A DNA stretch of 64,000 nt from Prevotella nigrescens. Its GTDB lineage: Bacteria; Bacteroidota; Bacteroidia; Bacteroidales; Bacteroidaceae. How positions within the stretch are numbered: the stretch's first letter is position 1; every line of letters starts with the position of its first letter. Positions 33,388-42,169 of the stretch are shown here, piece by piece. The notes under the pieces are model-generated. The model made no database searches. It was not told the origin of the DNA and saw only the letters and a list, made by a program, of their open reading frames with translations. The stretch covers positions 496,001 through 560,000 of the forward strand of contig NZ_CP133464.1 in the NCBI RefSeq assembly GCF_031191185.1. The letters run 5' to 3'. The translations under genes and the position numbers were made by a program.

Positions 33388-34662
33388 ATGAAACCGAGAA
33401 ACAAATTTGAAAAGGCGGTTTTGGAACAAAGCAAGCATCTTCGCCCGATAACCAAGCAACAAAGCAGATGGGCTTTCCGTGAGTGTATAGACCACTTTGC
33501 CTACCGCCTGCCCAAAGGTCGCACCACTTGTATGGATTGTGGGCATAGTTGGACAATGGAAAAGCCAACGGACATCTGCACCTGCCCCCATTGCAGGGCA
33601 AAGTTGCTGGTCAGGGAAACCTTTGAGCGTAAATTGCAGCAGAAGCGATATTTCACTACGCTTACCGCTTGCGGAGAGTACCAAGTATTACGTATGTTCC
33701 TCCTCGTGGCTGAAATGGAGAAAGGCTGCAAGGCTGAACACTATGTGCTTGAAATCGGGCAGTATTGGTGGAATGCACAAGGACGGAAAGCATTGGTTGC
33801 CATACAACGTATATTGGGACATTATGTTGATACATTTTCCTTTTGTGCTCCTATGGCAATCCGCAACGATAACGAAGCCTACCAATATGCAGCCTATTCG
33901 CAGATATATCCTAAGTTCAAGGTTACAGACACACTCCGCAGGAATGGTTTCAAGAATGATTTTCACGATATAGCCCCGACAACACTCATTTCGGCATTGC
34001 TTTCTGACAGCCGTGTAGAAACATTGATGAAAGCAGGACGGATTGAACATTTGCGCTATTTTCTCAATAGCCCTCGAGACTTTGACAGTTACTGGAAGTC
34101 CTACAAGATAGCCAACCGAAGCGGATATGAAATAACCGACATTTCTCTATGGTGCGACTATGTGGACACACTCCGCAGATTGGACAAAGACACTCACAGC
34201 CCGAAATACCTTTGTCCTGCCAACCTCAGAGCCGAACACGACTGCAGACACGAGGAACTTCTCAGACTGCGTGAAAGGGAGGAGATAGAACAGAAGCAGC
34301 AGAAGGCAATCGAAGATGAAAAACGTTTCCGAGAACTTAAATCCAAGTTCTTTGGCATCGCTTTCACGGACGGCACTATCCAAGTCCACGTATTGGAGAG
34401 CGTGCAGGAACATTTGGAAGAAGGTGTATCAATGCACCATTGCGTATTTTCTAATGCATACTACCTTAAGGAGGACTCCCTTATCCTCTCGGCTACCATT
34501 GAAGGCAAGCGAATAGAGACCATTGAAGTATCATTACGAACTTTGGAAGTGGTGCAAAGTCGTGGGATATGCAACAAGAACACAGAATACCACGAACAGA
34601 TAGTAAATCTTGTCAATGCCAATCGAGGTCTTATAAGCCGAAGAATGAAAGCAACAGCATAA
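33388..34662 (+). CDS. PcfJ-like protein
   Basis: 424 residues from the ATG at 33388 (MKPRNKFEKAVLEQSKHL). An N-terminal zinc ribbon (CMDCGHSW and CTCPHC, residues ~48-75) is followed by a helical middle with a Glu/Lys-rich coiled coil near 290-310, and a C-terminal domain with SMHHCVFSNAYYLKEDSL. That domain, with its conserved His-Cys, is typical of PcfJ. The function is unknown. Members are carried by plasmids and conjugative elements, and nucleic-acid contact is suggested only by the zinc ribbon. Confidence 0.9.
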   Translation: MKPRNKFEKAVLEQSKHLRPITKQQSRWAFRECIDHFAYRLPKGRTTCMDCGHSWTMEKPTDICTCPHCRAKLLVRETFERKLQQKRYFTTLTACGEYQVLRMFLLVAEMEKGCKAEHYVLEIGQYWWNAQGRKALVAIQRILGHYVDTFSFCAPMAIRNDNEAYQYAAYSQIYPKFKVTDTLRRNGFKNDFHDIAPTTLISALLSDSRVETLMKAGRIEHLRYFLNSPRDFDSYWKSYKIANRSGYEITDISLWCDYVDTLRRLDKDTHSPKYLCPANLRAEHDCRHEELLRLREREEIEQKQQKAIEDEKRFRELKSKFFGIAFTDGTIQVHVLESVQEHLEEGVSMHHCVFSNAYYLKEDSLILSATIEGKRIETIEVSLRTLEVVQSRGICNKNTEYHEQIVNLVNANRGLISRRMKATA

Positions 34663-34689
34663 AGTATGAACCATTAAATTATCAGAGAT

Positions 34690-34944
34690 ATGAAAGCAGA
34701 GATAGAAAACATCATCTATAACTATGCGGACGAGATACCGCATATTCTCATTAGGGTTATTAATGCAATAACCCTATCCGACACCAAAGAGGAGTTAAGG
34801 GCGGCTATCAACAAAATAGCCAAAGAAACGGAGCTTGACAAGTTCTTTGCCTATGGCTATGGCGCACATCACTTTTGGCTCACACATCGCAAATTATCTA
34901 ATGGAGAGCCAAAGGAATACAGATTATTAAAAGTTGAATTTTAA
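34690..34944 (+). CDS. Small element protein, unknown
   Basis: 84 residues, helical at the N-terminus (EIENIIYNYADEIPHILIRV) with a C-terminal FAYGYGAHHFWLTHRKLSNG. No known family recognised. It starts 28 bases after pcfJ and ends 4 bases before the next start, so it belongs to the same operon. The conserved-looking aromatic and His residues suggest a real gene rather than chance. Confidence 0.65.
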   Translation: MKAEIENIIYNYADEIPHILIRVINAITLSDTKEELRAAINKIAKETELDKFFAYGYGAHHFWLTHRKLSNGEPKEYRLLKVEF

Positions 34945-34948
34945 GATT

Positions 34949-35182
34949 ATGAAGAAGAAAGTTTACAGAGTACGGACACAATACATCTTCGAAGGAGTGT
35001 TTGATTTGGTTGCGGAGAGTAAGGAAGAAGCACGGCAAAAAGTCCTGCAAGATTGTGGGTTGGTTATGGGTGGAAGTATTCACAGCACTTTACCCGATGA
35101 TGAAATAAATTGGGCTTTTGACAAACACCCCAACAAACGAATAGACAGAATAACGAAAGTGCAAAAATATCCTTCTGAATAA
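34949..35182 (+). CDS. Small element protein, unknown
   Basis: 77 residues from the ATG at 34949 (MKKKVYRVRTQYIFEGVFDL). Beta-alpha-beta pattern: a strand, a helix (ESKEEARQKVLQDCGL), then strands around DDEINWAFD. It resembles the small single-domain DpnD/PcfM-like proteins that often travel with PcfK/PcfJ, but the match is weak. Last gene before the terminator at 35191. Confidence 0.65.
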   Translation: MKKKVYRVRTQYIFEGVFDLVAESKEEARQKVLQDCGLVMGGSIHSTLPDDEINWAFDKHPNKRIDRITKVQKYPSE

Positions 35183-35190
35183 TAGTAAAA

Positions 35191-35222
35191 GCCACGCAAA
35201 CCGAAAATTTGCGTGGCTTCTT
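35191..35222 (+). terminator. Terminator of the pcfK-pcfJ operon
   Basis: Perfect 10-bp stem GCCACGCAAA/TTTGCGTGGC (35191-35200, 35208-35217) with a 7-base loop, then a pyrimidine-rich TTCTTTTC tract. Confidence 0.85.
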
Positions 35223-35329
35223 TTCTTTCTCTTTGAACGAGTAGGCGACCAAAGAAAAGAAGCAAAAGAAAGTCGCAAAAACTTTTTGTTATACTTGAAG
35301 TTTTCTTGAAAAAGTTATTGCCAGGTAAG

Positions 35330-36103
35330 CTACATAAAATTATTTATAAGTTCTTTGTATTCCTCCTGTCTTTCTTTAACAACAAAAAATTCTATAAATT
35401 CCAACAATGCAGTCTTAAAATGTTCTTGATTTATTTTTAATAAACTAGTGGAAGCGTTAGTTGAAGTATTTAAATCTAGTATGCAATCAAAATCCGCTAT
35501 AATGTATTCAATTTCATCATTTAATGGATTTACCCTAAAGAAGAATGCGTCTGAGTATAATTCGATCTTATAAGAAGTTGCCTTTTCCAAATCTTTTTGG
35601 GAACTGCTACAAAAGGATTTAAGATTACTTATACACTGTATCTTATTGTTATAGACTTTACCTTCAGCACCAATAGCAATCTTTTTCTTCCGCATTTGTT
35701 CAACAATCTCATCAGATTCATTTGATCGAATCATTTTGAAAATACAACTAAAGTCAAACTCTTTGCATTGTTCACGTTCCAAGGGAGTAAGACTTTCAGA
35801 ATTAATGTACTTTAGAAATACATCTCCACAATTCTGGTAATTTCTAATGGTATTAGGACTCACAAAATATCCTTTTGACGTATCAGCATTTAAATCCTCT
35901 GCTTCAATTTCATTATCATTTACTTTAACATACCTATTCAGAGTTGGTAAACCAGCTTTGAATACAAGGTCATAAGTTGCAATATTGGCATCTACATTTC
36001 TGCCATGCTTTCTGACAACGGATTTTTCTTGACCATTATCACTTGTTGAAATCCGCTCTACTCTCCAATGGGCTCCTTTACCTATTATATCTATTGGTAT
36101 CAT
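35330..36103 (-). CDS. Cargo protein with kinase-like layout, unknown function
   Basis: 257 residues, clearly lower in G+C than the element genes around it and on its own strand. No named family recognised. The N-terminus reads DIIGKGAHWRVERI, then ~13 residues and SVVRKHGRN, which is the order of a glycine-rich loop and beta-3 lysine. IEAEDLN near residue 68 could be the hinge. Near the end, DAFFFRVNPLNDEIEYIIADFDCIL looks like a divergent metal-binding Asp motif in place of DFG. No HRD motif is visible, so it may be an atypical or inactive kinase fold. This is inference from pattern only. Confidence 0.6.
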   Translation of the reverse strand: MIPIDIIGKGAHWRVERISTSDNGQEKSVVRKHGRNVDANIATYDLVFKAGLPTLNRYVKVNDNEIEAEDLNADTSKGYFVSPNTIRNYQNCGDVFLKYINSESLTPLEREQCKEFDFSCIFKMIRSNESDEIVEQMRKKKIAIGAEGKVYNNKIQCISNLKSFCSSSQKDLEKATSYKIELYSDAFFFRVNPLNDEIEYIIADFDCILDLNTSTNASTSLLKINQEHFKTALLEFIEFFVVKERQEEYKELINNFM

Positions 36104-36271
36104 CGCAAAATAAGTTGACTACATCCTAATAAAATATTTTTATACAACTAAATATATGTCGCTATATCTAATTTTAGCAAATTTACTCATTCATAGCGAA
36201 AAATGCGAATAAAACGGTAAGAAAATGCCCTTGCAGGCGAATAAAATTTAAGGGAAGCATACTTCGTGAAG

Positions 36272-36781
36272 TCAGGGAATATAAAATAAGGCAAACTCCA
36301 CTTGTCGCCGTTTGACTAACCCACTCAAAACTTTTCCTTTGTACCGGCAGAACGAAACATACTCTCGATAGAAGTTCCTGTCTCCAGCCTCTATCTTTCG
36401 TAGCAGCCTACTCTTGGGGTGCTTTCCATAACCAAGCAATCGCCCCACACCCACATTATAGGCAAGTAGGCTGAGTAGCAGTGCATCCTTACCATAGCCT
36501 TTGAAGTGTTCAAAGCATTTCCAAAGGTCGGCACGAAGCAGGGAGTCTGCCTGCCGTTCCGTCATATCTGCCGTAAAGTGCTCTCTCCGTTGCAGCTGAT
36601 GTCCATATCCAACATACGGATAATTCTTCCAGCCGTGCAGTCCCTCAAAGTATTTCACAACAACTACTGCACGCTCAAAAGGTGGCAAGTCTGTTAGCCG
36701 CACCCTGCGCTGAGCAAGGGTCGGCTGACAGAACAGGCAGAATACACAAAGTAAAATGAAAGAATTTATCGTTCGCATCAA
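36272..36781 (-). CDS. Lysozyme-like glycoside hydrolase of the tra region
   Basis: 169 residues with a signal peptide (MMRTINSFILLCVFCLFCQPTLAQ, split here by its hydrophobic core). The catalytic Glu is in VKYFEGLHGW, followed by YVGYGHQLQ, the order of GH24 (phage-type) lysozymes; LLSLLAYNVGVGRLLGYG follows. In conjugation it would open peptidoglycan locally for the transfer apparatus. It is the last gene of the minus-strand tra set, 8 bases after TraQ. Exported to the periplasm. Confidence 0.85.
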   Translation of the reverse strand: MMRTINSFILLCVFCLFCQPTLAQRRVRLTDLPPFERAVVVVKYFEGLHGWKNYPYVGYGHQLQRREHFTADMTERQADSLLRADLWKCFEHFKGYGKDALLLSLLAYNVGVGRLLGYGKHPKSRLLRKIEAGDRNFYREYVSFCRYKGKVLSGLVKRRQVEFALFYIP

Positions 36782-36789
36782 TTACGTTC

Positions 36790-37248
36790 TTAGTGGCGAG
36801 AAGATGCAGGCTTGTCCTTGCCCTCTTCTCGCTCGTTATTGAAACTAAAGGTCAGCTGCTGAACCCTGCCGAAACTATCCTCCACATATACATCAATTGT
36901 CTGGCGGTCGGCTGACAGAGAAGTGTAGTACAAGCGGAACACATCTTTTGTCAACGGATAACGGTCGTTAGGCTTGAATACCGTACCATTATCCATCCTC
37001 AACATTCCTTTGCCATCGGGTTGGAAGTATCGGATGGTGTAACGGGTATCGGAAAAGTCACCGCCCCGTTTCAGTGTGCAGCGTATCTCAGCCGTCTGCC
37101 CCCTTATGATGTCCTTCTGAACCGGCATTGTTTCCACCGTAAACGGATAAGACTGCTGAATATCCAAATCCCTATCACAAGCAGATAGGCAAAACACGGC
37201 AAGGGTCAGCACACCCATTACCCATATCGTATTCAATATCTTCTTCAT
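36790..37248 (-). CDS. traQ: TraQ-type conjugal transfer lipoprotein (DUF3872)
   Basis: 152 residues with a lipoprotein signal ending LSAC (Cys near 24). The mature part is beta-rich: VETMPVQKDIIRGQTAEIRC (an Ig-like start) and TIRYFQPDGKG. Family DUF3872 is annotated TraQ in CTnDOT-like elements. It probably sits in the outer or inner membrane leaflet facing the periplasm as an accessory of the transfer channel. Twelve bases after traO; the traP primase gene usually found between them is absent. Confidence 0.88.
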   Translation of the reverse strand: MKKILNTIWVMGVLTLAVFCLSACDRDLDIQQSYPFTVETMPVQKDIIRGQTAEIRCTLKRGGDFSDTRYTIRYFQPDGKGMLRMDNGTVFKPNDRYPLTKDVFRLYYTSLSADRQTIDVYVEDSFGRVQQLTFSFNNEREEGKDKPASSRH

Positions 37249-37260
37249 CTTTTCTTCTAC

Positions 37261-37851
37261 TTAAAAGTTAAACCTTAGTCCTGCTGAAACAGCAGGACGA
37301 AAACGATGCACGTCCGTTCCAAATAGGAAACGTCCCTGCGCCTTTACAAGAAAGATAACCCTGTCCGTAAGGAACACTTCCACCGAGCCATGCACGGCAC
37401 CGCCATAGACAAAGCGGGAATGGTCGAGCAGTGTTGCCCCATCGGGCAGCAGTTTTTTGTCTTCGTTCAACTGCTCATAGCCACCCAAGGCGGATATGCC
37501 ACTATAGAGAAACACGTTCTTACCTCTGTCGGAGAGAACAGGGTGCATATAGCCCACCTGCAAGAGTGCATCCTTGAGTTTTACGTTATAACTTCTGTAC
37601 AGCATATTCTGCTGTTCATACTCTGCCATAACAAAGGTATAATTCTCACGACCCAAATATCGGGTGAGTGATACTCCCATTCCGAAATTGTCAGCAGCAA
37701 GGAACTTTTCTCCCTTGATAAGGGGAACACTGCCCAAGACCTCTATTCCCCTTTGCTTGGGTATCAGTCGCTGTGCCTGCGATGGCAGACTGAAAGTCAT
37801 GGCCACCGCAACGCATGCTGTCAGAATGATATTGTTCATCTTCATCACCAT
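37261..37851 (-). CDS. traO: Conjugal transfer protein TraO
   Basis: 196 residues with a signal peptide (MNNIILTACVAVAMTFSLPS after a short MVMK). The beta-rich body, with GVSLTRYLGRENYTFVMAEY and ending SAGLRFNF, looks like an outer-membrane-associated barrel, matching Bacteroidetes TraO. The start overlaps the TraN stop in the string ATGGTGATG. Either the first ATG (37851) or the one overlapping TGA (37845) could be used, so translation is coupled. Confidence 0.9.
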   Translation of the reverse strand: MVMKMNNIILTACVAVAMTFSLPSQAQRLIPKQRGIEVLGSVPLIKGEKFLAADNFGMGVSLTRYLGRENYTFVMAEYEQQNMLYRSYNVKLKDALLQVGYMHPVLSDRGKNVFLYSGISALGGYEQLNEDKKLLPDGATLLDHSRFVYGGAVHGSVEVFLTDRVIFLVKAQGRFLFGTDVHRFRPAVSAGLRFNF

Positions 37852-38795
37852 TTCAGTTTGAGGTTATCAATCTTCTTTGCCAACTGCAGGTCTTCTGCCG
37901 TTACATGGAAGGTCAGTGTACGACCGCCATTTCTCTCATAGAGCGTCACTTCAAGCTGCTTGTCTTCTGCAAGAGAAAACTGCTCGAGCGCAAACACAGC
38001 ATGTTCACTACCCATGCCACGCACCTGCATCACCTGGTTATAGGCACGAAGTGGCAGCAATACTTGCTCCTGTATGGCCGTACGCTTTGCCATCTTCTTA
38101 TCCACCACCTTAAAGGTGATAAAATCCACAGAGTACGGCATATTCGTACCGTTTTCCATACGAGTGTGGAAATACAGCAAGCCGTTATGGGCATACAAAC
38201 CACGAAGCAGGAACTTCATACCAAACTGCTGTGCACCGATGTGCTTAATGCAGCGTCTGTCGTTCTGATAGATGGTCTGCATCATCAGCTTTACTAATAC
38301 GGGCGACTCATTGCCGAGTTCCTTAAAATAGATGTCGGCACGATTGCTTGGCAGCCTGCCTTCTGTCGTAGAAAGAAAGTCTTTCATCTCGATACTTAAC
38401 TTTTCCGGTTCATCGGCATATTTTACATTAAAAGCATAAAATGAGCCGTCCTCACAGATGACGCTCATATTGGTCTCTGTCTCAAAGTCCTTCACCGAAG
38501 CCTTTACACGCAGTACGTTCTCTGCATCCTCCGCCTTCCCTGCAATGATGTTCTGTGAACCTAAGTCTACATAGCGAATGGCAGAAGGGAAGATAAGATG
38601 CACGGTCTTGTCAAAGGTAACGTCAAGACCATACGGAAGTACGACACGCCCCGTTGGAATAGCACGGCTCATACCTTGAAAAAGCTCTCCCGAAGTAAGC
38701 GGACGGCTTGGTGTCAAACCATCATTGTTTTCCTGTGCTGTGGCTGTTGCTCCCACCATGGCAAGCATAGCCATTGATAAAATAAATTTCTTCAT
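37845..38795 (-). CDS. traN: Conjugative transposon protein TraN
   Basis: 316 residues with a signal peptide (MKKFILSMAMLAMVGATATA). Contains VTFDKTVHLIFPSAIRYVDL and GSQNIIAGKAEDAENVLRV, diagnostic for Bacteroidetes TraN, a likely VirB9-like periplasmic component of the type IV channel. About half way it has VLVKLMMQTIYQNDRRCIKH. Adjacent to TraM upstream and overlapping TraO downstream. Confidence 0.94.
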   Translation of the reverse strand: MKKFILSMAMLAMVGATATAQENNDGLTPSRPLTSGELFQGMSRAIPTGRVVLPYGLDVTFDKTVHLIFPSAIRYVDLGSQNIIAGKAEDAENVLRVKASVKDFETETNMSVICEDGSFYAFNVKYADEPEKLSIEMKDFLSTTEGRLPSNRADIYFKELGNESPVLVKLMMQTIYQNDRRCIKHIGAQQFGMKFLLRGLYAHNGLLYFHTRMENGTNMPYSVDFITFKVVDKKMAKRTAIQEQVLLPLRAYNQVMQVRGMGSEHAVFALEQFSLAEDKQLEVTLYERNGGRTLTFHVTAEDLQLAKKIDNLKLKW

Positions 38796-38844
38796 TGTTC
38801 CTTTTTTATTTGATGTTATTTTTTACTTATCATTTTCGATTGTT

Positions 38845-40116
38845 TTATTTGGACTGAACCAAGAAAAGGCGGTAGCCACCCTTGAGCGTTACCTTGACGG
38901 TGCGCAGTTTCTTCTGAAGCAGCTGACTTGCACCCTGCATCACCCCACGGGCAGCCTCGGAGATAATCTGGTCCTTGGCAGAGGAAGCGAAGGTAAAGGA
39001 TGTACCCATTGAACCGCCGATGTTCGCCCCGACTTCCTTAAGCGCATTGATGTCCTCCGAACCTGGTATATACACACCCTCCTGTCCGTCCATGTCGTAT
39101 GCCGAGAGCTTGACGCCTATGATATGTTCGTCCACCTCAATGCTTTTGACAAGCAGGTGCATACGGTTACCTTCTATCTTGGCGACGGCTATCAGTCGGC
39201 TTTGTCGTGGAATGTGCAACCCCTGTACCTTAGCAGTTTCAAGCAGACGGAGCACGACATTATCGCCCTCTTTGAGCGTCGTTGTCCTGTCCACCACCAC
39301 TTTGAGTGTGTTGCGCATCGTGGGTGCAGCCGTGCTTGCGAGCGAGTGGAAGCCCAAGTTGCGTGCTTTCGTGCCATACTCCTTGATGAAGTCAGCGTCG
39401 CTCATCGGCTGCCCCAGTGAGGACACTACCTGTTTGCGTTCCGCCAAGATTTCCATTGCAGGCAAGTCGGCCGAACCTCCGCTTATATTACTGCCCATAC
39501 TCTGACCTTTGTTCGTTGCCGTTTGCCCTTTACCCTCGGTAAAGTCATTACCCAAAGATGGTGCAGCTGCAGAAGCCTTGGGAAGATACCTCGCTGCCAT
39601 CTGATAGCTCTTTTCCATCAAGGCAAGCTGTCGTTTCTCTTCATTGTCCTCCCTGCTGTCTTTGGCAGAGAGTTCCTTTTTAAGGTTATCTATCTCCGAA
39701 CGCAGGGCTTCACGCTCCTGCTCGTGCGGGTCGGGAGCGTAAAAGGAGTTCAAGAGGCGATTGTTCTCCTCATAGCGATGCATGGAGCTTTCTATCTTTG
39801 CCGTAGAAGCAGCTGTCTCTGCACGCTGCGCCTCTGATGGAGCAGTGTTCTGGGTGAAATAGTCCGATAGTCTGCCCATCTCCTCACGGGTCTGTTCCTC
39901 CTCGTGTGCCTTGTCGCCTAATTCATAGGCTTTGAGCTTGTTTTCGGTGAGCTTTTCCGTCGTTGCCTGCGGGATGCTGTCATTGAGTCCCTGCTCCGCT
40001 GCAGTCTTATCCTTGCCCGAAGGCGCGAAGATAAACCACATCGAGAGGGCAAACAGCAGTCCCAGTCCTCCGAAGACCAAGCCTTTCTTCATTTGTTCTT
40101 TCTGTTTATTATCCAT
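38845..40116 (-). CDS. traM: Conjugative transposon protein TraM
   Basis: About 423 residues from the ATG at 40114-40116 (MDNKQKEQMKKGLVFGG). One membrane span near the N-terminus (GLVFGGLGLLFALSMWFIFA), then a long charged, coiled-coil periplasmic region (NNLKKELSAKD area) and a C-terminal domain with TTLKEGDNVVLRLLE and GVYIPGSEDINALKEVGANI. This layout is VirB10-like: an inner-membrane-anchored protein spanning to the outer-membrane part of the channel. It overlaps TraL by 8 bases. Confidence 0.94.
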   Translation of the reverse strand: MDNKQKEQMKKGLVFGGLGLLFALSMWFIFAPSGKDKTAAEQGLNDSIPQATTEKLTENKLKAYELGDKAHEEEQTREEMGRLSDYFTQNTAPSEAQRAETAASTAKIESSMHRYEENNRLLNSFYAPDPHEQEREALRSEIDNLKKELSAKDSREDNEEKRQLALMEKSYQMAARYLPKASAAAPSLGNDFTEGKGQTATNKGQSMGSNISGGSADLPAMEILAERKQVVSSLGQPMSDADFIKEYGTKARNLGFHSLASTAAPTMRNTLKVVVDRTTTLKEGDNVVLRLLETAKVQGLHIPRQSRLIAVAKIEGNRMHLLVKSIEVDEHIIGVKLSAYDMDGQEGVYIPGSEDINALKEVGANIGGSMGTSFTFASSAKDQIISEAARGVMQGASQLLQKKLRTVKVTLKGGYRLFLVQSK

Positions 40117-40411
40117 TTTCCTTGATTGTTTGATGATGTTGTAGGTAAAAATTGCCGTGTAACTCATGTAAAGTGCTGTCCGTCCGTATCGGACTGTCCG
40201 TCAGCTTTCCCGTGGGAATGGGTAGTTTCTCCTTCTTTGGAGGAAGGAAGAACTGCGCTATCATCCAAAGCGAGCAGAGCAGATAGATGAAACTCAGCCC
40301 ATAGACGATTTCCTTTCTCTGCCTTATCGTGAGCCGTTCACACCGATGGCGGAGCCACAGGTGAAAGCGCAGATAGTGACGTGAGAGTAAAAAGTTTCTT
40401 TTCCTTGCCAT
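40109..40411 (-). CDS. traL: TraL-type small membrane protein (DUF3989)
   Basis: 100 residues. A basic N-terminus (MARKRNFLLSRHYLRFHLW) precedes one membrane helix (IVYGLSFIYLLCSLWMIAQFF), then a proline- and lysine-rich tail. Position between traK and traM, and size, match the TraL/DUF3989 family of Bacteroidetes elements. Inner membrane; role in the channel unknown. Confidence 0.85.
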   Translation of the reverse strand: MARKRNFLLSRHYLRFHLWLRHRCERLTIRQRKEIVYGLSFIYLLCSLWMIAQFFLPPKKEKLPIPTGKLTDSPIRTDSTLHELHGNFYLQHHQTIKENG

Positions 40412-40415
40412 AGCC

Positions 40416-41039
40416 TTATCGTTTATAAGTCTGTATGTCCCTGTTCTCCTTGACGAGGAAGTTCTCCATCAGGAAGCCTTGCGGGTTGTTGTCCGAACGG
40501 ACAGAGTTCTGCAGCGTGCAGGTCGTAACAAGACTGCGCTCTGTAACGTTGCTCTGACGGACGATAAACTCCCGTGCATAAGTCGTTACCGTATAAGGGT
40601 AAGTATTGAAGTTGCAGTGGATAGAGTCCACCTCTATGCGCTGATTGACATTGCCCGATATGGCACGGTTATAATAGCCCTTCTCTGCCAAGTCCTTGTA
40701 ATAGTTGAAAGCCGACTTGTCACACAGTACGAAGGCACGTTCCATGTTCTTCTCAATGGCATCCTTGTCAGGCGCAATGGTGAAGAACAGCTCATGGAAG
40801 CGACGTACATGCTCCCTTGCCTCTACGGGACGATTACGACTTGCATCCTGACTGAGGGCAAGCATGAGCGACTTTCCCTGGTCAAGCACATAGATTTTCT
40901 CCCGCTGCTCCTTAGCGAAACTGTACGAGGCATAGAGGGCATAACCACTTACTGCCACGCAGACGATGGCAAAGACAAAGGCGTAGAGCCTTATCTGTCT
41001 GAATGAGGTCTCGATATTACCAAGTGATTTGAATTCCAT
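40416..41039 (-). CDS. traK: Conjugative transposon protein TraK
   Basis: 207 residues. Begins MEFKSLGNIETSFRQIRLYA, then one membrane helix (FVFAIVCVAVSGYALYASY) and a periplasmic domain with MERAFVLCDKSAFNYYKDLA. This is VirB8-like: a single-span inner-membrane assembly factor. Order and length are as in other CTnDOT relatives. Confidence 0.94.
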   Translation of the reverse strand: MEFKSLGNIETSFRQIRLYAFVFAIVCVAVSGYALYASYSFAKEQREKIYVLDQGKSLMLALSQDASRNRPVEAREHVRRFHELFFTIAPDKDAIEKNMERAFVLCDKSAFNYYKDLAEKGYYNRAISGNVNQRIEVDSIHCNFNTYPYTVTTYAREFIVRQSNVTERSLVTTCTLQNSVRSDNNPQGFLMENFLVKENRDIQTYKR

Positions 41040-41089
41040 TTCTTTTTCCTTTTATAGCTGTTGATTAATTAAGCATAGTTGCTTGATTT

Positions 41090-42127
41090 CTATTTTCCTT
41101 TGAGCAGTGCACCCTTGATACGTCCACCGACATTGCCGATAACCGACCCGGCACCTGCTGCGGCATATCTTCCGCCCGTGTAGGCACTTTGTGCACCGCG
41201 CTGTGCAGCTTGATTGACATTGCGACCATAAGAGCCGATACCGCCTCCTGCTTCGATAATCCAGCCTGCAACGGTGGGAACGCAGAAGTAACCCACGATA
41301 CCGATAAGGAAGAAGACGATGTAGTACCACGTCCCCGAATCAGGCAGGTAGTTGGGGTCACTGAGCGCTTCGATGTCCTTCTGTACCATCAGCACCTGTA
41401 TCTTCGTAAGCAGTGCCGTAAGGATAGAACTGACAGGCAGCCACAGGTAGACAGAGATATAGCGTGAGAACCAAGCCGTGAGCGAACCTGCAAGACCGTC
41501 CCATACGGCTATGCCGAAGACAATCGGGCCGAGGATGGAAAGGACGATGAGCATGAACGTGCGCAGCGTGTCGATGATAAGCCCTGCGGCATGGAACAGC
41601 AGCTCCATGAGGTCGTGCACCATTTTCATCACCCACTGCTTGGTCTGATAGGCAGCACGCTCGGCATACATACCCGCTATCGTCACGGCATCTTCAGGTC
41701 CGATGATACCCATTTCCTCTATCTTTTGGTCGAACTTCTCGTTGGATACCAAGTAGGCTGTTTCGGGATTGCGCAGGTAGGCTTCCTCCTGCAGACGGTT
41801 ACGCTTGGCGGTAAGCTCCGCCAAGTTGGTCTCCTGCTGATGCACCATGCTTTCCGTTCCCTGCACTACGGGCGAGAGAACGGCATTCATCGTACCCAGT
41901 ACGACTGTCGGGAAGAACATGATGCAGAAACCCAAGACAAAGGGACGGAGAAGGGGAAAGACGTCTATCGCCTCGGCACGGGCTATGGAAGCCCATACCC
42001 GAAGGGCAATATAAAAGAGTGCACCCAAGCCCGCAATACCCTTGGCAATGCCCGTCATCTGGGCACAGAGCGGCATCATCTCATCATAGGTGGAGCGGAG
42101 CAGCTCATGTAAACTGGCAAAATCCAT
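41090..42127 (-). CDS. traJ: Conjugative transposon protein TraJ
   Basis: 345 residues from the ATG at 42125-42127 (MDFASLHELLRSTYDEMM). The frame extends two codons to a TTG, not preferred. Several membrane spans, for example FVLGFCIMFFPTVVLGTM, FMLIVLSILGPIVFGIAVW and YIVFFLIGIVGYFCVP, make it the VirB6-like polytopic inner-membrane component. The tail is Gly/Ala/Arg-rich, from GGGIGSYGRNVNQAAQRG. Confidence 0.94.
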   Translation of the reverse strand: MDFASLHELLRSTYDEMMPLCAQMTGIAKGIAGLGALFYIALRVWASIARAEAIDVFPLLRPFVLGFCIMFFPTVVLGTMNAVLSPVVQGTESMVHQQETNLAELTAKRNRLQEEAYLRNPETAYLVSNEKFDQKIEEMGIIGPEDAVTIAGMYAERAAYQTKQWVMKMVHDLMELLFHAAGLIIDTLRTFMLIVLSILGPIVFGIAVWDGLAGSLTAWFSRYISVYLWLPVSSILTALLTKIQVLMVQKDIEALSDPNYLPDSGTWYYIVFFLIGIVGYFCVPTVAGWIIEAGGGIGSYGRNVNQAAQRGAQSAYTGGRYAAAGAGSVIGNVGGRIKGALLKGK

Positions 42128-42169
42128 AAGCAAAAGTTTTTTATGAAAGTTCTTTTTTATTCTGTAGAT

